Of a stretch of DNA of 64,000 nt, positions 1 through 11,500 are shown in pieces. Positions within the stretch are counted from its first letter, which is position 1. The number at the start of each line of letters is the position of its first letter. The stretch is from Elephas maximus indicus. Taxonomy: Eukaryota; Chordata; Mammalia; Proboscidea; Elephantidae. A program made the position numbers and the translations under genes. The DNA is taken from contig NC_064820.1 of NCBI RefSeq assembly GCF_024166365.1, positions 49,887,501-49,951,500 on the forward strand, in the 5' to 3' direction. Below the pieces are notes generated by a model. The model ran no database searches. It was given only the letters and a program-made list of their open reading frames with translations, and was not told the origin of the DNA.

Positions 1-68
1 TTCATCATAAAAAAATTCAATAAAAGACAAATGGCAAAAAGGTGTGAAAAGGGGGGATATTTGTTAGA

Positions 69-800
69 CACTGCTGTTGTTACTTGCTGTTGAGTCTGTT
101 CCAACTCACCCTGACTTCATGCATAACAGAACTAAATGTTGCCTACTCCTGTGCCGTTTTCACGTTCACTGGTATATTTGAGTCCCCTGTTGCGGCTATT
201 GTGTAATCCATCTCATTGTAGGTTTCCCTCATTTTCCATGACCCTCTACTTGACAAAATATGATGTCCTTTTCATAATTGGTCTTTCCTGATGATGTGTC
301 CAAAGTAAGCAAGCTGAAGTCACTTACAAGGAATATTCTAGTTGTATTTTGCTAAGGAACATTCTGGTTATATTTTTTCTAAGACGGATTTGTTCATTTT
401 TTGGCAGTCCACGATATATCAATATTCTTTGCCAACACCGCAATTTGAATGCATCAAAATTCTTCTGTCTTCTTTTTTCATTGTCCAGCTTTCACATGTA
501 TATGAGGCAATTGAAAAGACCATACGTGGCTTGGGGTAGGGGTATCTTACTCATCAAAGTGACATTGGATAACGTTCTGTTGTTATCCATAAGGTTGTCA
601 TTGGCTGATATTTGGAAGCAGATTGAGAATCCTTTCTTCCTGGTCTTAGTCTGGAAGTTCTGCTGAAACCTGCCCACCATTGATGACTCTGCTGATATTT
701 GAAATGCCAGTAGTGTAGCTTCCAGCATCATAGCAACGTGCAAGCCACCACAGTATGACAAACTGATAGAAGAGTGTTGGATTGGTAGGACATACAACAG
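69..800 (-). mobile_element. RTE LINE with large internal deletion
   Basis: On the minus strand the RTE 5' end (about 800-570, matching the copy at 39.9-40.1 kb) is joined directly to the RTE 3' region (about 568-69, matching the copies at 24.3 and 50.0 kb). The junction is at AATGTCACTTTGATG. Essentially all coding sequence is missing. It sits at the edge of an old L1 fragment. Confidence 0.8.
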
Positions 801-829
801 ACAACAGGTTATTAGATAAAGCAAACTTG

Positions 830-2150
830 CAAATCAATAGAGAAATGGGCTACGGATATGAACAGGTAGTTCACAGGAATAAAAATGGCTTATAATTTTT
901 TAATGCTCAACATTACTCAAAATTAATAAAACCCAAATAAAAACAAAACTATAGTGAGATACGCTTTTTACCTACCAGGTTGGCAAAGATCAAAATGTTT
1001 TGTATTACATGGTGTTAGCAAGTATTTACTCGTATGTGGCATCATGGCTTGAATTATGTCCCCCCAAAAATGTGCATAGTAATTTGGCTGGGGCATGATT
1101 CCCAGTATTGTGTGGCTGTCCTCCATTCTGTGATTTTAATTTCCTGTTAAAGAGGATTAGGGTGGAATTGTAACACCCTTACCCAGGTCACATCCCTCAT
1201 CCGATGTAAAGGGCGTTTCCCTGGGCTGTGGCCTGCACACCTTTTATCTCTCAAGAGATAAAAAGGAAAGAGAAGGGAGCAGAGAGGGGCACCTCATACT
1301 ACCAAGAAAGCAGTGCTGGGAGCAGAGCGTGTCCCTCATACCACCAAGAAAGAAGGGCTGGGGGCAGAGTGTGTCCTTTGGACCCAGGGTCCCTGAGCAG
1401 AGAAGCTCCTAGTCTGGGGGAAGGTTGATAAGAAAACCAACAGAGAGAGAAGGCCTTCGCCTGGAGCTGACACCCTGAATTTGGACTTTTAGCCTACTTT
1501 ACTGCGAGGAACTAAATTTCTCTTTGTTAAAGCCATCCACTTGTGGTATTTCTGTTATAGCAGCACTAGATAACTAAGACCTGTGGTTAGTAGAAGTGTG
1601 AATTGGTGCAAATTCTTAGGAATCAATTTGTCAATACCTATCAATTTAAAATGAAGATATCCTTTGGCCTAGGAGTTTCACTACTGGAATTTATACTACA
1701 GACACGTGTCCAAAGATATAAGTACAAGAATCTCGTTGTAGGATTATTTTTATTAGCAAAATGTAAAAATCAACTTGCATATCTGTGAACAGGGTACCAG
1801 AAAGATGAATTATGGCACTTCCACCTTCCACACAATAGACTGTTAGGCAAGAGTAAAAATAACAATGTATTGTAAGAAAAGATCTTTGGTCTTCGAGTAA
1901 AACAAGGTGCAAAATGGTGGAAGGAGTACATAGATATAGATACAGAGCTAGAGATATAGTCTAGTATATATAGTATAGTATATATATAAATACACACACA
2001 CACCACACTCACTTGGAAAAGCTTATGTGTGCGTAGACAATTTCCGGAATGATGAAGCACAGGTTTTTATTAGTAGTTACCTCTAGGGAGAGTGAAGGTC
2101 TGGGGGGATAGAAACATCTGCTTTTTATTGTCTATACTGTTTTATGGCTG
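830..2150 (+). mobile_element. old L1M fragment split by a MaLR LTR
   Basis: 830-1034 resembles the ORF2 tail of an ancient L1. The match resumes after the LTR at about 1582 (LRNQFVNTYQ-like context) and continues through 3' UTR-like sequence to about 2150. An AT/CA-rich simple repeat lies at about 1960-2010. Confidence 0.65.
1035..1581 (+). mobile_element. ERVL-MaLR-type solo LTR
   Basis: Starts with the gcttgaattatgtcccccc-type LTR 5' end and ends ...CACTAGATAACTAAGA. Same family as the LTRs at 20.99 and 22.61 kb. A 43-bp internal tandem (about three units from 1279) is specific to this copy. No coding capacity. Confidence 0.82.
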
Positions 2151-2162
2151 ATTTTTTTTATG

Positions 2163-2313
2163 TCTGTGGTTAAGAACGAGGCTGCTAACCAAAAGGTCGT
2201 TAGTTCAAATCCGAGCTGCTCCTTGGAAACCATACAGGGCAGTTCTACTCCGTTCTATAGGGTCACTATGAGTCAGAATCAACTCGATGGCATCAGGTTT
2301 GGCTTTTTTTTTT
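2163..2313 (+). mobile_element. AfroSINE
   Basis: tRNA-derived head (TGTGGTTAAGA..GGCTGCTAACC, with the B-box-like GTTCAAATCC), body (GGGCAGTTCTACTCC) and shared RTE tail (CTATGAGTCAGAATCAACTC), ending in a T-rich stretch. Confidence 0.9.
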
Positions 2314-2324
2314 GTATTTGTTTT

Positions 2325-2625
2325 CTATTGTTGTATAGCAAATTACCACAAAAAACAGCAGTTTAAAACAACACTCCTTTATTCTCCAAGCTCAGGTGGT
2401 TGTTGGCAGCATCCATTTCCTCATAGCTGTAGGACTGATGGAAGCTTGCTTTTTCAAGGCCAGCAATAATGAGAGTCTCTGACTTTTAGATTATCTTTAA
2501 AAGTGCTCACCTGACTATGTCAGGCCCATCCAGTGTACTCTCCCTTTTGATTAACTTAAAGTCAACTTCAGGGGCTTTAATTACATTAGCAAAATCCCTT
2601 ATCTTTGTCATATTCTATTGGCTAA
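2325..2625 (-). mobile_element. MLT1-type LTR fragment
   Basis: The complement carries the MLT1 3' end pattern (GTGGTAATTTGC..ACAATAGAAAAC). It runs inward to the region matching the TTAATTACATTAGC-type LTR body. Diverged. Confidence 0.6.
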
Positions 2626-2769
2626 AATCAAATCACAGCTTACACTTGCATTCAAAATAAGAGAGCAAGAAGCACAAGACCTTCTTAGAATTCTGCCTAC
2701 CTCACCAGCAATACCTATAACAACAACAACAAGCACAGCATCTAACACATATTCTTTTTGTAGTGGGCA

Positions 2770-2985
2770 CTGTTGCAAACACTTTGCATGTATTGTCACT
2801 TAATTGTCAGAACAATCCTATGAAATAGCTACTCATATTTCATCGGTTTTACAGATGAGGAAACTGAGGTGTGAATTTAAGTAATTTGTCCAAGGTCATA
2901 GAGCTCAAAACGTTGGAGCCAGAATTGGAACCCAGGCAGTTTAGCATCAGAGTTCAGTGTTCTTTACTACACTATGTATAAAATG
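2770..2985 (-). mobile_element. MIR SINE
   Basis: Complement of the MIR consensus: ACAGATGAGGAAACTGAG, AGGTCATAGAGCTC, and GGAACCCAGGCAGT toward the tRNA-like head. Confidence 0.82.
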
Positions 2986-3024
2986 TATACCTTTAAAAAT
3001 ACAGAGGTAAATAAATAAATAGAA

Positions 3025-3300
3025 AGTGTTCCAGCTACACTTGTGGCTTAAAACAACCACAACGCTTGTTTTGCTCATGAATCTGCAAATTAGGCAGGAG
3101 ATGGCTTGGCAGGAATGGCTAGTATCTGCTCCACTTGACAGCAGATGGGGTAACTTGGAGGCTGGGGATTATAGATTAGAGCTGGAAAAGTGTCTTAGCC
3201 TTAGCCTATCCCTTTTTGGCTCAAAGGGGATGACTACAGCCTTGTCCACGGCACAGTGATTCAAGAAAGCTGTTTCAGGAGTGTGCAAGGTGGCTCACTA
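3025..3300 (-). mobile_element. MLT1-like LTR fragment
   Basis: TTGTGGCTTAAAACAAC followed by GCTCATGAATCTGC and GGCAGGAATGGCT matches the complement of an MLT1-type LTR 3' part. Diverged; family level only. Confidence 0.5.
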
Positions 3301-3357
3301 GCTCATATTAAACAAAACTACCAGCAACAAAATAAGAACTAAAAACACCTACGGAGT

Positions 3358-4034
3358 TGTGGTAGGCAGAACAATGCCTGCCAAAGGTGTCCCCATCCTA
3401 ATGCTGGAACCTATGACAGAAGCCTAACTAGGGGGAAAAAGAGGGGGACAAGTAGAGTGCTTGCCCTTGGCACCACTTGAGGCAGGGTCCCAATTAGCAG
3501 TTTCTATGGGCCATCAGTGTCCATCACCAGCTGTGACAGATCATTCAGCAATTTAACACTCATTGCCCTAGGTGCTATTTTCCGTAGTTCTTCGGCCCCT
3601 GCCTATGAATATGTTACCTTACACGGCAAAAGAGACTTTGTAGATGTGATTAAATTAAGAACCTTGAGCAGGAGAGATTGTTTTGGGTTATCCAGGTGGG
3701 TCAAATCTAATCACACATCCTTAAAATTGGAGAACCCGTCCCAGCTGTGGTCTGAGAAACGCATCGTGAAAAGGAATTGACCTACCATTGTTGATTTCCA
3801 AGACAGAGGAAGGGGGCCACGAGCCAAGGAATGCAAGCAGCCTCTAGAAGCTGGAAGAGGCAAGGAAATGGATTCTTCCCTAGTACCTCCAGAACCAAAA
3901 ACAGTCCTGCCAACCTTACACTGTAAGACTTGTGTCAGACTTCTGACCTATAAAACTGCTTAATAAATCTGTCTTGTTTCTAAGCCACTTAGTTTCTGGT
4001 AGTTTGTTACACCGACAATAGAAAACTAATATAC
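3358..4034 (+). mobile_element. MLT1 LTR with about 180-bp insertion
   Basis: Starts TGTGGTAGGCAGAACAATG and resumes at GAATATGTTACCTTA (about 3608). It continues through GGGGCCACGAGCCAAGG and ends TTTGTTACACCGACAATAGAAAACTAATA. The segment 3425-3605 is not part of the LTR. The end is partly duplicated before the CA repeat. Confidence 0.85.
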
Positions 4035-4105
4035 ACATACACACATTGTTACAGCAACAATAGAAAACTAATACACACACACACATGTACACACACACAC
4101 ACACG
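4030..4105 (+). repeat. (CA)n microsatellite with duplicated LTR end
   Basis: ACACATACACACA and longer (AC) runs surround a second copy of the MLT1 terminal TTGTTACAGCAACAATAG segment. The arrangement looks like a local tandem duplication seeded in the LTR end. Confidence 0.8.
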
Positions 4106-5490
4106 ATGTGTTCTATAACCCCCAAGAAAACCAAGTTAGGAAGACTTCCAATCTCTTGTCCATACTTTCTTCTGTTTTGTAATATTTTTACCCTTTCAAA
4201 GATTTCCCTAAAATTTATTTTCATTGACTCTCATCTGGATTGTTACTTTAAAATGGCAACTGAGAGCTTGCAGAGTGATTTGTTCTGGGTCTCACACCCT
4301 AGGAATGGCAGAGCCTTTTCCAGAAGCATTGGCCTGGGGCCCATCCTGCCTTTCACCAAGGCCAGATTACCCAAGAGCAGCTGTCAATCAGGTAAGAATC
4401 TAGAGAAACACCAGATCCTCTGCTGGCCAGGGAACCCAGCTCAACACTGAGAGACTATTGTTATAGACTCTGGGCACTCAGAAACGGAAGTCCTGGAAGA
4501 GGGAAATGTGGTATTTACACATGGCTCTCCAAGGAGTGCAGGGCCTCTACACCACACAATGTGGTCCTTATAGCAGGGCCCTTCATAAATACTTTAAAAT
4601 GCCCCAGCCACACCCTGGCTGTGCTTGTGTGAAATAGCTGAGGGTAGTGAGGTGTGACCACTGTCATTTAGATGTTACACTTGCCACATAGTCTGTGTTA
4701 TATAACCATTGTTTTACACTTTATATTTTATTAGCATCACCCAGGTATTTAGGGAAAATTTTTCTCTCTGCCTTTCATTTCACATGCACGGTATTGGCAT
4801 CTCTGACCTGGGAACAGTAAGAGGTACTCAGCAAATGTTAAGCCAAATGTGTACTGAATGAGTAATTAATGAGCATAAGGGTGTGTGGGCTCAGACGGGT
4901 GCTCTCTTTGCAATGGTACCCGGATGACTGAAGAGGACCGTGGTGTGCCCTAGAGCCCTAAACTGACACTCCCCTCTCCTGTTGAGGCAATTATTGGGTT
5001 GTTGGGATTGGAATGCTGCCCAGACCTTGAAGCAACATTAATTAGTGCTGCTGGTATGTAAGTCAAATAACTTCTTGAAAGCTCAGTCGGAAGGGAGAAA
5101 TGCTTTATAAGCCCTTGAACTATTATCATTATTCCTGGGAAGAAATGAAAGGGGACAGAGGTAGCAAGGCCTTGAATTTACGCAAAGTGTGAAATTATGG
5201 AGATGGATTATTAACAGGAGTTGCTCAGATCGGTGGGATTGCTGTGAACCTACTGGCTTGGTGCTGGATCTAATGTGGGTTTTGGTATATTGCTGGAGTC
5301 TGATGAAATAATAAAAACAGTGAATGGCTCTGAGTCTAATTGAGGTGCTGAATCCAGTGTGGAAACAGTAGCATGTCAGCAGCTCAGAGGACTAGAGTCC
5401 ACTGTTAAACCCTCTGAGGAGCTGTGAACATCAGGTGATGGTGTCAGGCCAGACCTGCTTGACAACTGAAAATTGCAGTTATGATAGAAA
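4106..5490. other. intergenic sequence, no gene seen
   Basis: Mostly unique sequence downstream of TMEM267. A weak L2-like tail (GTACTCAGCAAATGTT) lies near 4.83 kb. No exon-like or coding sequence is supported. Confidence 0.5.
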
Positions 5491-5773
5491 GATGGAAGTA
5501 CCTTTATTTAGTACAAAAGAATACATGCTTATTATAAATATATATAATATGTAAATATAGAGTAAAATAAAAAATTCCCACTCTCCAGAGATAACCATTG
5601 CTAATTGCTTGGTAACTATGTTTCAAAATTGTTTTCTACACAGAAATATATGTATATATTTTATAAAAATCAAATCATACTGTTCTATTACTGGTTTTTA
5701 TTTTAAAAATATTTCACAGACATCTTTGCATATAAGGTTACCTCATTGATTTAAACAACTCTAGCCATCAGTA
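5490..5773 (-). mobile_element. old L1M/HAL1-like fragment (continues after 6.17 kb)
   Basis: AT-rich sequence with the style of an antisense old L1 3' region. Similar sequence resumes at about 6170-6420 (AATAAATTTCTAGAATTGGAATC), suggesting one element split by the SINE and the RTE. Confidence 0.5.
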
Positions 5774-5979
5774 GAGTAAGCCTTTGTGGCACAGCGGTTA
5801 AAGCGCTCAGCTGCTAACCACAAGGTCAGTGGTTTGAACCCACCAGCCGTTCCAAGGGAGAAAGAGGTGGCAGTCTGCTTCTGTCAAGATTTACAGCCTT
5901 GGAAACCTTACGGGGCAGTTCTCCCCTGCTCTGTAGGGTCACTATGAGTCGGCATTGACTCGACAGCAGTGGGTGAGTG
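5774..5979 (+). mobile_element. AfroSINE, long older variant
   Basis: Contains the extra segment (GGGAGAAAGAGGTGGCAGTC..GATTTACAGCC) absent from the short AfroSINEs. tRNA-like head and RTE-like tail are both present. Flanking near-duplicates tagccatcagta (5762-5773) and tagccattagta (5980-5991) look like its target-site duplication. Confidence 0.9.
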
Positions 5980-6012
5980 TAGCCATTAGTACCTGATCGT
6001 CTGGGCAATGAT

Positions 6013-6165
6013 TTGTTGTTGTCAGGTGCCATCAAGTCGGCTCCAACTCAGAGTGACCTTATGTATAACAGAACAAAATGTTGCCTGGTCCTGCACCATC
6101 CTCACAATCATTTGAACCCATGGTTGTAGCCACTGTGTCAGTCCATCTCACTGAGGGTCTCCGGC
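6013..6165 (-). mobile_element. RTE LINE 3' fragment
   Basis: Complement of the RTE 3' end (TTGTTGTTGTCAGGTGCC at its tail, then ATGTATAACAGAACAAAATG). 5'-truncated; inserted right next to the AfroSINE. Confidence 0.85.
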
Positions 6166-6830
6166 TAATTTATGTTACTGATTTTCTACTGAAAAACTTC
6201 AAATGGTTTCCATTTTTTTTTCTTGCCATTATAAGCAACCACGGGAAATCCTTTTCCTTTGTGTACTTACCTGTTTATTTCCTTAGAATAAATTTCTAGA
6301 ATTGGAATCCCTGCTTAAAATGGCTTGTACTTGCCAACTTGGAGTTTTCATGTCCCAAAAGGGGCACACTGCTCTCCCATTGAATTGATGTCTTTCACCA
6401 ACCAGGAAGCCTCTGGAGCTTTGGTGACCAGAGCCTTTACTGGGGCCTCATTAAGTAGGCTTGATCGATCGAATCAGCCTCCCTCCCCTGAGGTTAGCTG
6501 CTATCACATGGTGGGGTCTTTCTGGCCTTGCCAGCCCCACCACCCTCGACCTAGACAAAAAACAAAATTCTTTGGGTAAAGTTAACCCCACAGTTTTATA
6601 AAGTTATTTCTGAAATCAGGTGCTTTTAAAAACTCTCTACCTTAATCAAATTTACCTTTACTATATAATATTTACTATGACACCAACGAAAGTGAAACAG
6701 TAATTGCTTTTGGAAGATAATAATAGATTGTAAGATCCAATATATTGTAAAATATAGATTGCAATCAATTTGCTAATAACAAAGAAAAAAGTTACCTCTC
6801 TACCTGAAAGAGCTTGAATCGTCAAAACAA

Positions 6831-6836
6831 TTTATT
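6831..6836 (-). terminator. candidate distal TMEM267 polyadenylation signal AATAAA
   Basis: AATAAA on the minus strand about 1.4 kb after the TMEM267 stop. Chosen because the repeat-free tract ends near here; nearer AATAAA sites could also be used. Confidence 0.4.
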
Positions 6837-8241
6837 GCACTCTTTAATATCATATAAGAAAAACTTGCTTTGGTCAGACATTGCTGCATGAATCATCCAT
6901 CATTTCTCAGAGAGTAAGGCACACAATCACTAGCATAATAAAACACAAATCTATAAGAAAGTCTGGAGACAGCAGATGGTACATATGCCACAAAGAACAG
7001 CAGGTATCTCTGGAGCATTGATTTTAATATTGAGGTAACATGAAACTGTGCAAATGTAAAATTTACAGCAACTAAATCTTTCTTCTCTAAAAAGGTTAAC
7101 TATTTTAAGAAAATTAACCTGAAAGAACACAGGAAAAAGCAAATTTTCTAAAACTACTTTATTTTGAAAAAAATACACTTTGTTTCTCCATAGCAGGCCA
7201 GCTAAAAAAATGGTTTAATGGGCACAATATTTTAGAATAATGTTTAAACAAGTTATTGGCAACTAAAACAGTTTTAATGGCACATTCAGAAGTTTGTATT
7301 TGAAATTACATTACTGACAAGTCCTCTTTTGTGTGAATTCAGATTCTGTGGTTATGATCCATAGAATCATAGGTTTTAATGTTTTCTTAACTTTAGTTGT
7401 TAACAAGTATTTTGTTAACTTTAGTTATATTTTTCAAAATGCATAAAACTCCAACACATGAGATTCTTGGACAAAGATACTAAAAAGGAGTACTTCGGTA
7501 AGATGTTACAATAGCCAACATATCACAACTAATTATTTCTTAAATTGATTTCTGAAACAATAACGTAGATGTACTGTTACTGTCTTTTATAAATATAATG
7601 TTTCTCACAAGTGCTCTGAAGCAGATTTTGCCAGTAATCATAAGTCACTAAGTACTCTGCAAAATAAATTTCAGTCAGGATCAATATATATGAAAAAAAT
7701 AAATGTCAGTATTCACTATACATCTTATTCATGATCTCATTTATTTTGGTCATTTCATCATTTCAGTATCTTAGGAAAACGTGGACCCAAATATAGTGCT
7801 AGCTTTCCACAAATTAGTCCCCCTAAAATTTGAGCTGTTTTTCATCAGGAAATGGACTAACTTAAAGGAAGACGTCCAGAAAACTTACCTGGATGTTAAT
7901 CTAACAGAGATATTAGTAAATAGTAAAGCAAGACAAACTGAAGAAGTTATAAAAATATAACACGAAATAAATAAAACTAACATTATACTATGGTGTTACA
8001 GAAGAGAGAGTCAAAATTACCACAGACAGATTTTTTTTATTAAAGTTGTAGGTGCCTCCTAGCAAGAAGATTCAGAAATTATAATAATTAAACAATATAA
8101 GTGCCTAACTTATAAAAATATAAGTAACTTATAACTTATAAAAAAATAAACAATGTAAGTGACTAACTTTTAAAAATTCACTTTAATGTTGGCAACCCAT
8201 TATCATTGTCTGAACTATTTCTAGAACTGTCATATGATATG
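6831..8241 (-). other. TMEM267: TMEM267 3' UTR (inferred)
   Basis: About 1.4 kb of AT-rich sequence following the stop codon, without recognisable SINE, LINE or LTR insertions, in contrast to the repeat-dense flanks. Minus-strand AATAAA candidates lie at 8036-8041, about 7738, about 7157 and 6831-6836. The distal one gives the longest repeat-free UTR and is preferred, but the true end cannot be fixed from sequence alone. Confidence 0.5.
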
Positions 8242-8577
8242 TCAGACATCAATACGAATTCCATGTTTTGAAGACATCATTTGTCTGGTCCCCGTTAAAT
8301 ACATAACAAATGAACAGATGTGTGGTAAAGATGACGTGATTATTACATAAAGCCAGAATGGTAAAGGAGAAGTTTTTCCAAATGGGCATATCCACAAGCC
8401 ATGACGGATTCCATCTCGGATGTGGTGTGAGGTCCAGGATATAAATAACATCCAGGGCAGAAAGCACCATGAGTCTTTGAGCTTGAAAAGGTGCATTGCA
8501 AACTTCAGGGTCAGGGCTACAATGGGTATCACAGCAGAACAGTGAAGGAAAGGTCTTCGTGGAAGAGTTAAAGCAGC
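8242..8577 (-). CDS. TMEM267: TMEM267 terminal coding exon
   Basis: Residues 105-215, starting [12 protein letters not shown] after acceptor CCCCTCAG and ending GIRIDV-stop. It contains [16 protein letters not shown], the most conserved block of the family. Confidence 0.95.
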   Translation of the reverse strand, partial: AALTLPRRPFLHCSAVIPIVALTLKFAMHLFKLKDSWCFLPWMLFISWTSHHIRDGIRHGLWICPFGKTSPLPFWLYVIITSSLPHICSFVMYLTGTRQMMSSKHGIRIDV

Positions 8578-11500
8578 CTGAGGGGAGAAAGTAGTAGCTG
8601 GTATCACTTCCTTGTTGGTAAAACAAAATTTTATAGATGTTTCTTAATATTCTAAAATGCCTTCCAGGAGTCTATTGGATATGTAAGGGAAACATTTTCT
8701 ATGCCACCTCAGGATACATGAATCAAATCTACTGTGTATAAGAAAAAGAAGATAAAGAATGAACAGGAGGATTTCCTCTGCAATAAAAATAAAATCAAGA
8801 TATCAGGAACATAGTGATTTTTTTTTTTTTTTAAGCTTCGTATTTTTTGCCTGAAGAAGTCACAATATGAACATAATTTATATCATAAACATATGGCTCG
8901 TGCAATCTGGATTTTTAAAGAATTGTATGGGGCCTCTAAAAGCATTGAGAAAAGTCTCACAACCAAATATTTTATAATGAGTGAAGGCAATAAAATATTT
9001 GTTATAATCATTTTCTATTAGTTTTAAATATTTTCAGAATTTATTTACATTTAGAAATATTATTTAAATAAGTAGTCTAAAGTTGAGTTACACTTCAGTA
9101 AAATTCTAACCATTGCAAAAAAATCTATGCAAAATCTGAACAAATGAAAATTTCAGGCTTAAGTCCTGCATGATCCATGCGTGAAGTTTTGTTCTACCTG
9201 CTTTAAAGGCTGAATTGCAGCTAGACAGTTTTTCATAAAAAGAAAGCTGAGGATAGTGAAAACAAAACAAAAAAAACAAATCCGTTGCCATCAAGTCGAT
9301 TCTGACTCTAGTGACCCTACAGGACAGAGTAGAACTGCCCCATAGGGTCTCCAAGGAGCGCCTGGTGAATTTGAACTGCCAACCTTTCGGTTAGCAGCTA
9401 TAGCTCTTAACCACTATGCCACCAGGGTTTCTGAGGAGAGTGAAGGGTGCCTAAATTCAAAACTCCTCACATATCCTCCAAAAACATTATAGAACAATAA
9501 GGACAAATAAAACTATACAGAAACCCATACCTTCAGCATACCTAGAAGTCAGAGAATGCTCAAACTTAAAATCACATTCAAGTATTAAAATAACCACCAC
9601 CAAAGACAATCAGTGAGTTCACTCTCACACTCCGACCACAAGCCAGGAAACACTGCATTGAAAAGAGAAGAGGGGAACCCTAAAATGGATCTAAAATTAC
9701 TATGAGGGAGAGCAAGTCCAACGTGTGGTAAGTGTGAAAATACTGAAGAGTCCTGGGAGATCAGAGCACTGATTAGAGGGAGACAATGTTAAAGTGTGAT
9801 AATTCAAGACTTCGAAAAGGCATTGCTTCTGAGGGAGAAGATTGTTAAAAGGGAAGGGAAAGGCACCCTTTGGAGATTGGGTGGTGATGGGAAAAAGTAC
9901 TAAAAAAAAAAATTAGGTTCCTATAGAAAAAAAGCAAAAAAGTCATCCACTTAAGAGACTGTACCTTGTCAGGCTGTCAAATGAAACTGTCTTTGAACTA
10001 AAAATCTTGTAAACCTACTTCTTAAACTAGTGTTCTTTAACTCCTACCTACTGAATAAACATCAAAGAGTTTATTCTATTTTCCTCTTACCATCTCCTTT
10101 CTCCACATTTTTAGTTGTTTTATCTCTGCTTTGTCAGAACATGTAACATTTCTGTATTATTACTCTACTTTTGTCTCCACCTTTGTTTTTTAAATTCTAT
10201 ACCCACAATGTATTAATGCTCATCAACAGTCCTTTTGCTGACACAACCTTAACAGGAATTCCTTACAGGGAATCTTGTAAAATAGTGAAATGAAGTGATA
10301 AAACAGATCAATCTATAAAAAGCTAGCATATGTATATAAGTTTTTATGTGAGAGACTGACTTGATTTGTAAACTTTCACTTAAAGCACAATAAAAATTAT
10401 TAAAAAAAAGAAAAAATATTTTGGGGACAAATGATGAACTTTGAATATGGTCTTGCTAATAGATGATATTATAGAATTAGTGTTACTTTTCTTAGGTATG
10501 CTAATGATACTGTGATTATGTAGTGGAATGCTCTGTGTTCAAGAGATGCAGCTGAAATACTTAGGGGAGCGTGTCATGAACGCTGTACATTATTGTATAA
10601 AGGGTTCCGCAAACATGCACGTTAGATTATACTGCAAGATGTTAACAATTGTTGAATTTAGATGGTAGGTATATGAGTGTTCATTGTACTTTTCTTCTAA
10701 ATTTTCTGTGTTTGAAAAGATTTATAATAAAAAGTTGGGAAAGACAAGCAAAAAAAAAAAAAAAAGCTAGTATAGAGAAGGTGGTCCAAGATGGCGGTAT
10801 AGCCAGACGCCTGATAACATCCATCTTCCAACAAAGACCCAAGAAAACAAGTGAATCAGATCAGGTGACAACTTTGGAACCCTGAGCATCAAAGGCAAGG
10901 CTGAAGAATCGGACTGAATGCCAAATGGAAGGAGAGACTGTATAGAAACAGCTGACACAGAGAATTATGGATTGCCAGTGCCCTGCCAGCCGAACCTGCG
11001 ACTGGATGGTCATACTGAGACAAAGCAAGCAGTGTTCCCCGCCAAACCATCACCTGATGCAGACAAACAGGAATGACTCTGTGCCTACAACCAGAGCCAG
11101 GCAGGAGTGCTTTCCGCCCTATGAAAGTTAAGTGTACTCACCTCACCCATCACGCCCCTCCCAGCCTCCCATGCCAGAGGGCTGTGGACCTTTGGTACCC
11201 TCTACCCCCCTCATCCATCCTGCCCCACATGTGACTGCAGTCTGGCAGCACCTATCACCACCCTGCCTCCTTAGCCAGGGGCTCATGGACTGGTGGTACC
11301 CACCCCCTGGCTCAGCTACTCGGGCCAGGGACTATGGACTAGCGGCGCTTGCCTCTCTACCCAGCCACTGGTGCCTTCTTCTTGACCTAGCCACCTGTGC
11401 CAGGGGCCTGTGGACTTGTGGTGTCCCCTCTTCTGCCCACTGAACTGCACTGAGGCCTGCAATCTGGCGGTGCCCACTTCTCCACCCAGCCACCTGTGCT

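Noticed and set aside
1960-2010. TA/CA-rich run as a possible regulatory or origin element
   Set aside because: Simple sequence at the end of an old L1; no further support.
5774-5850. tRNA-like A/B boxes in SINE heads
   Set aside because: They are tRNA-derived SINE promoters inside interspersed repeats, not tRNA genes; no complete cloverleaf is intact.
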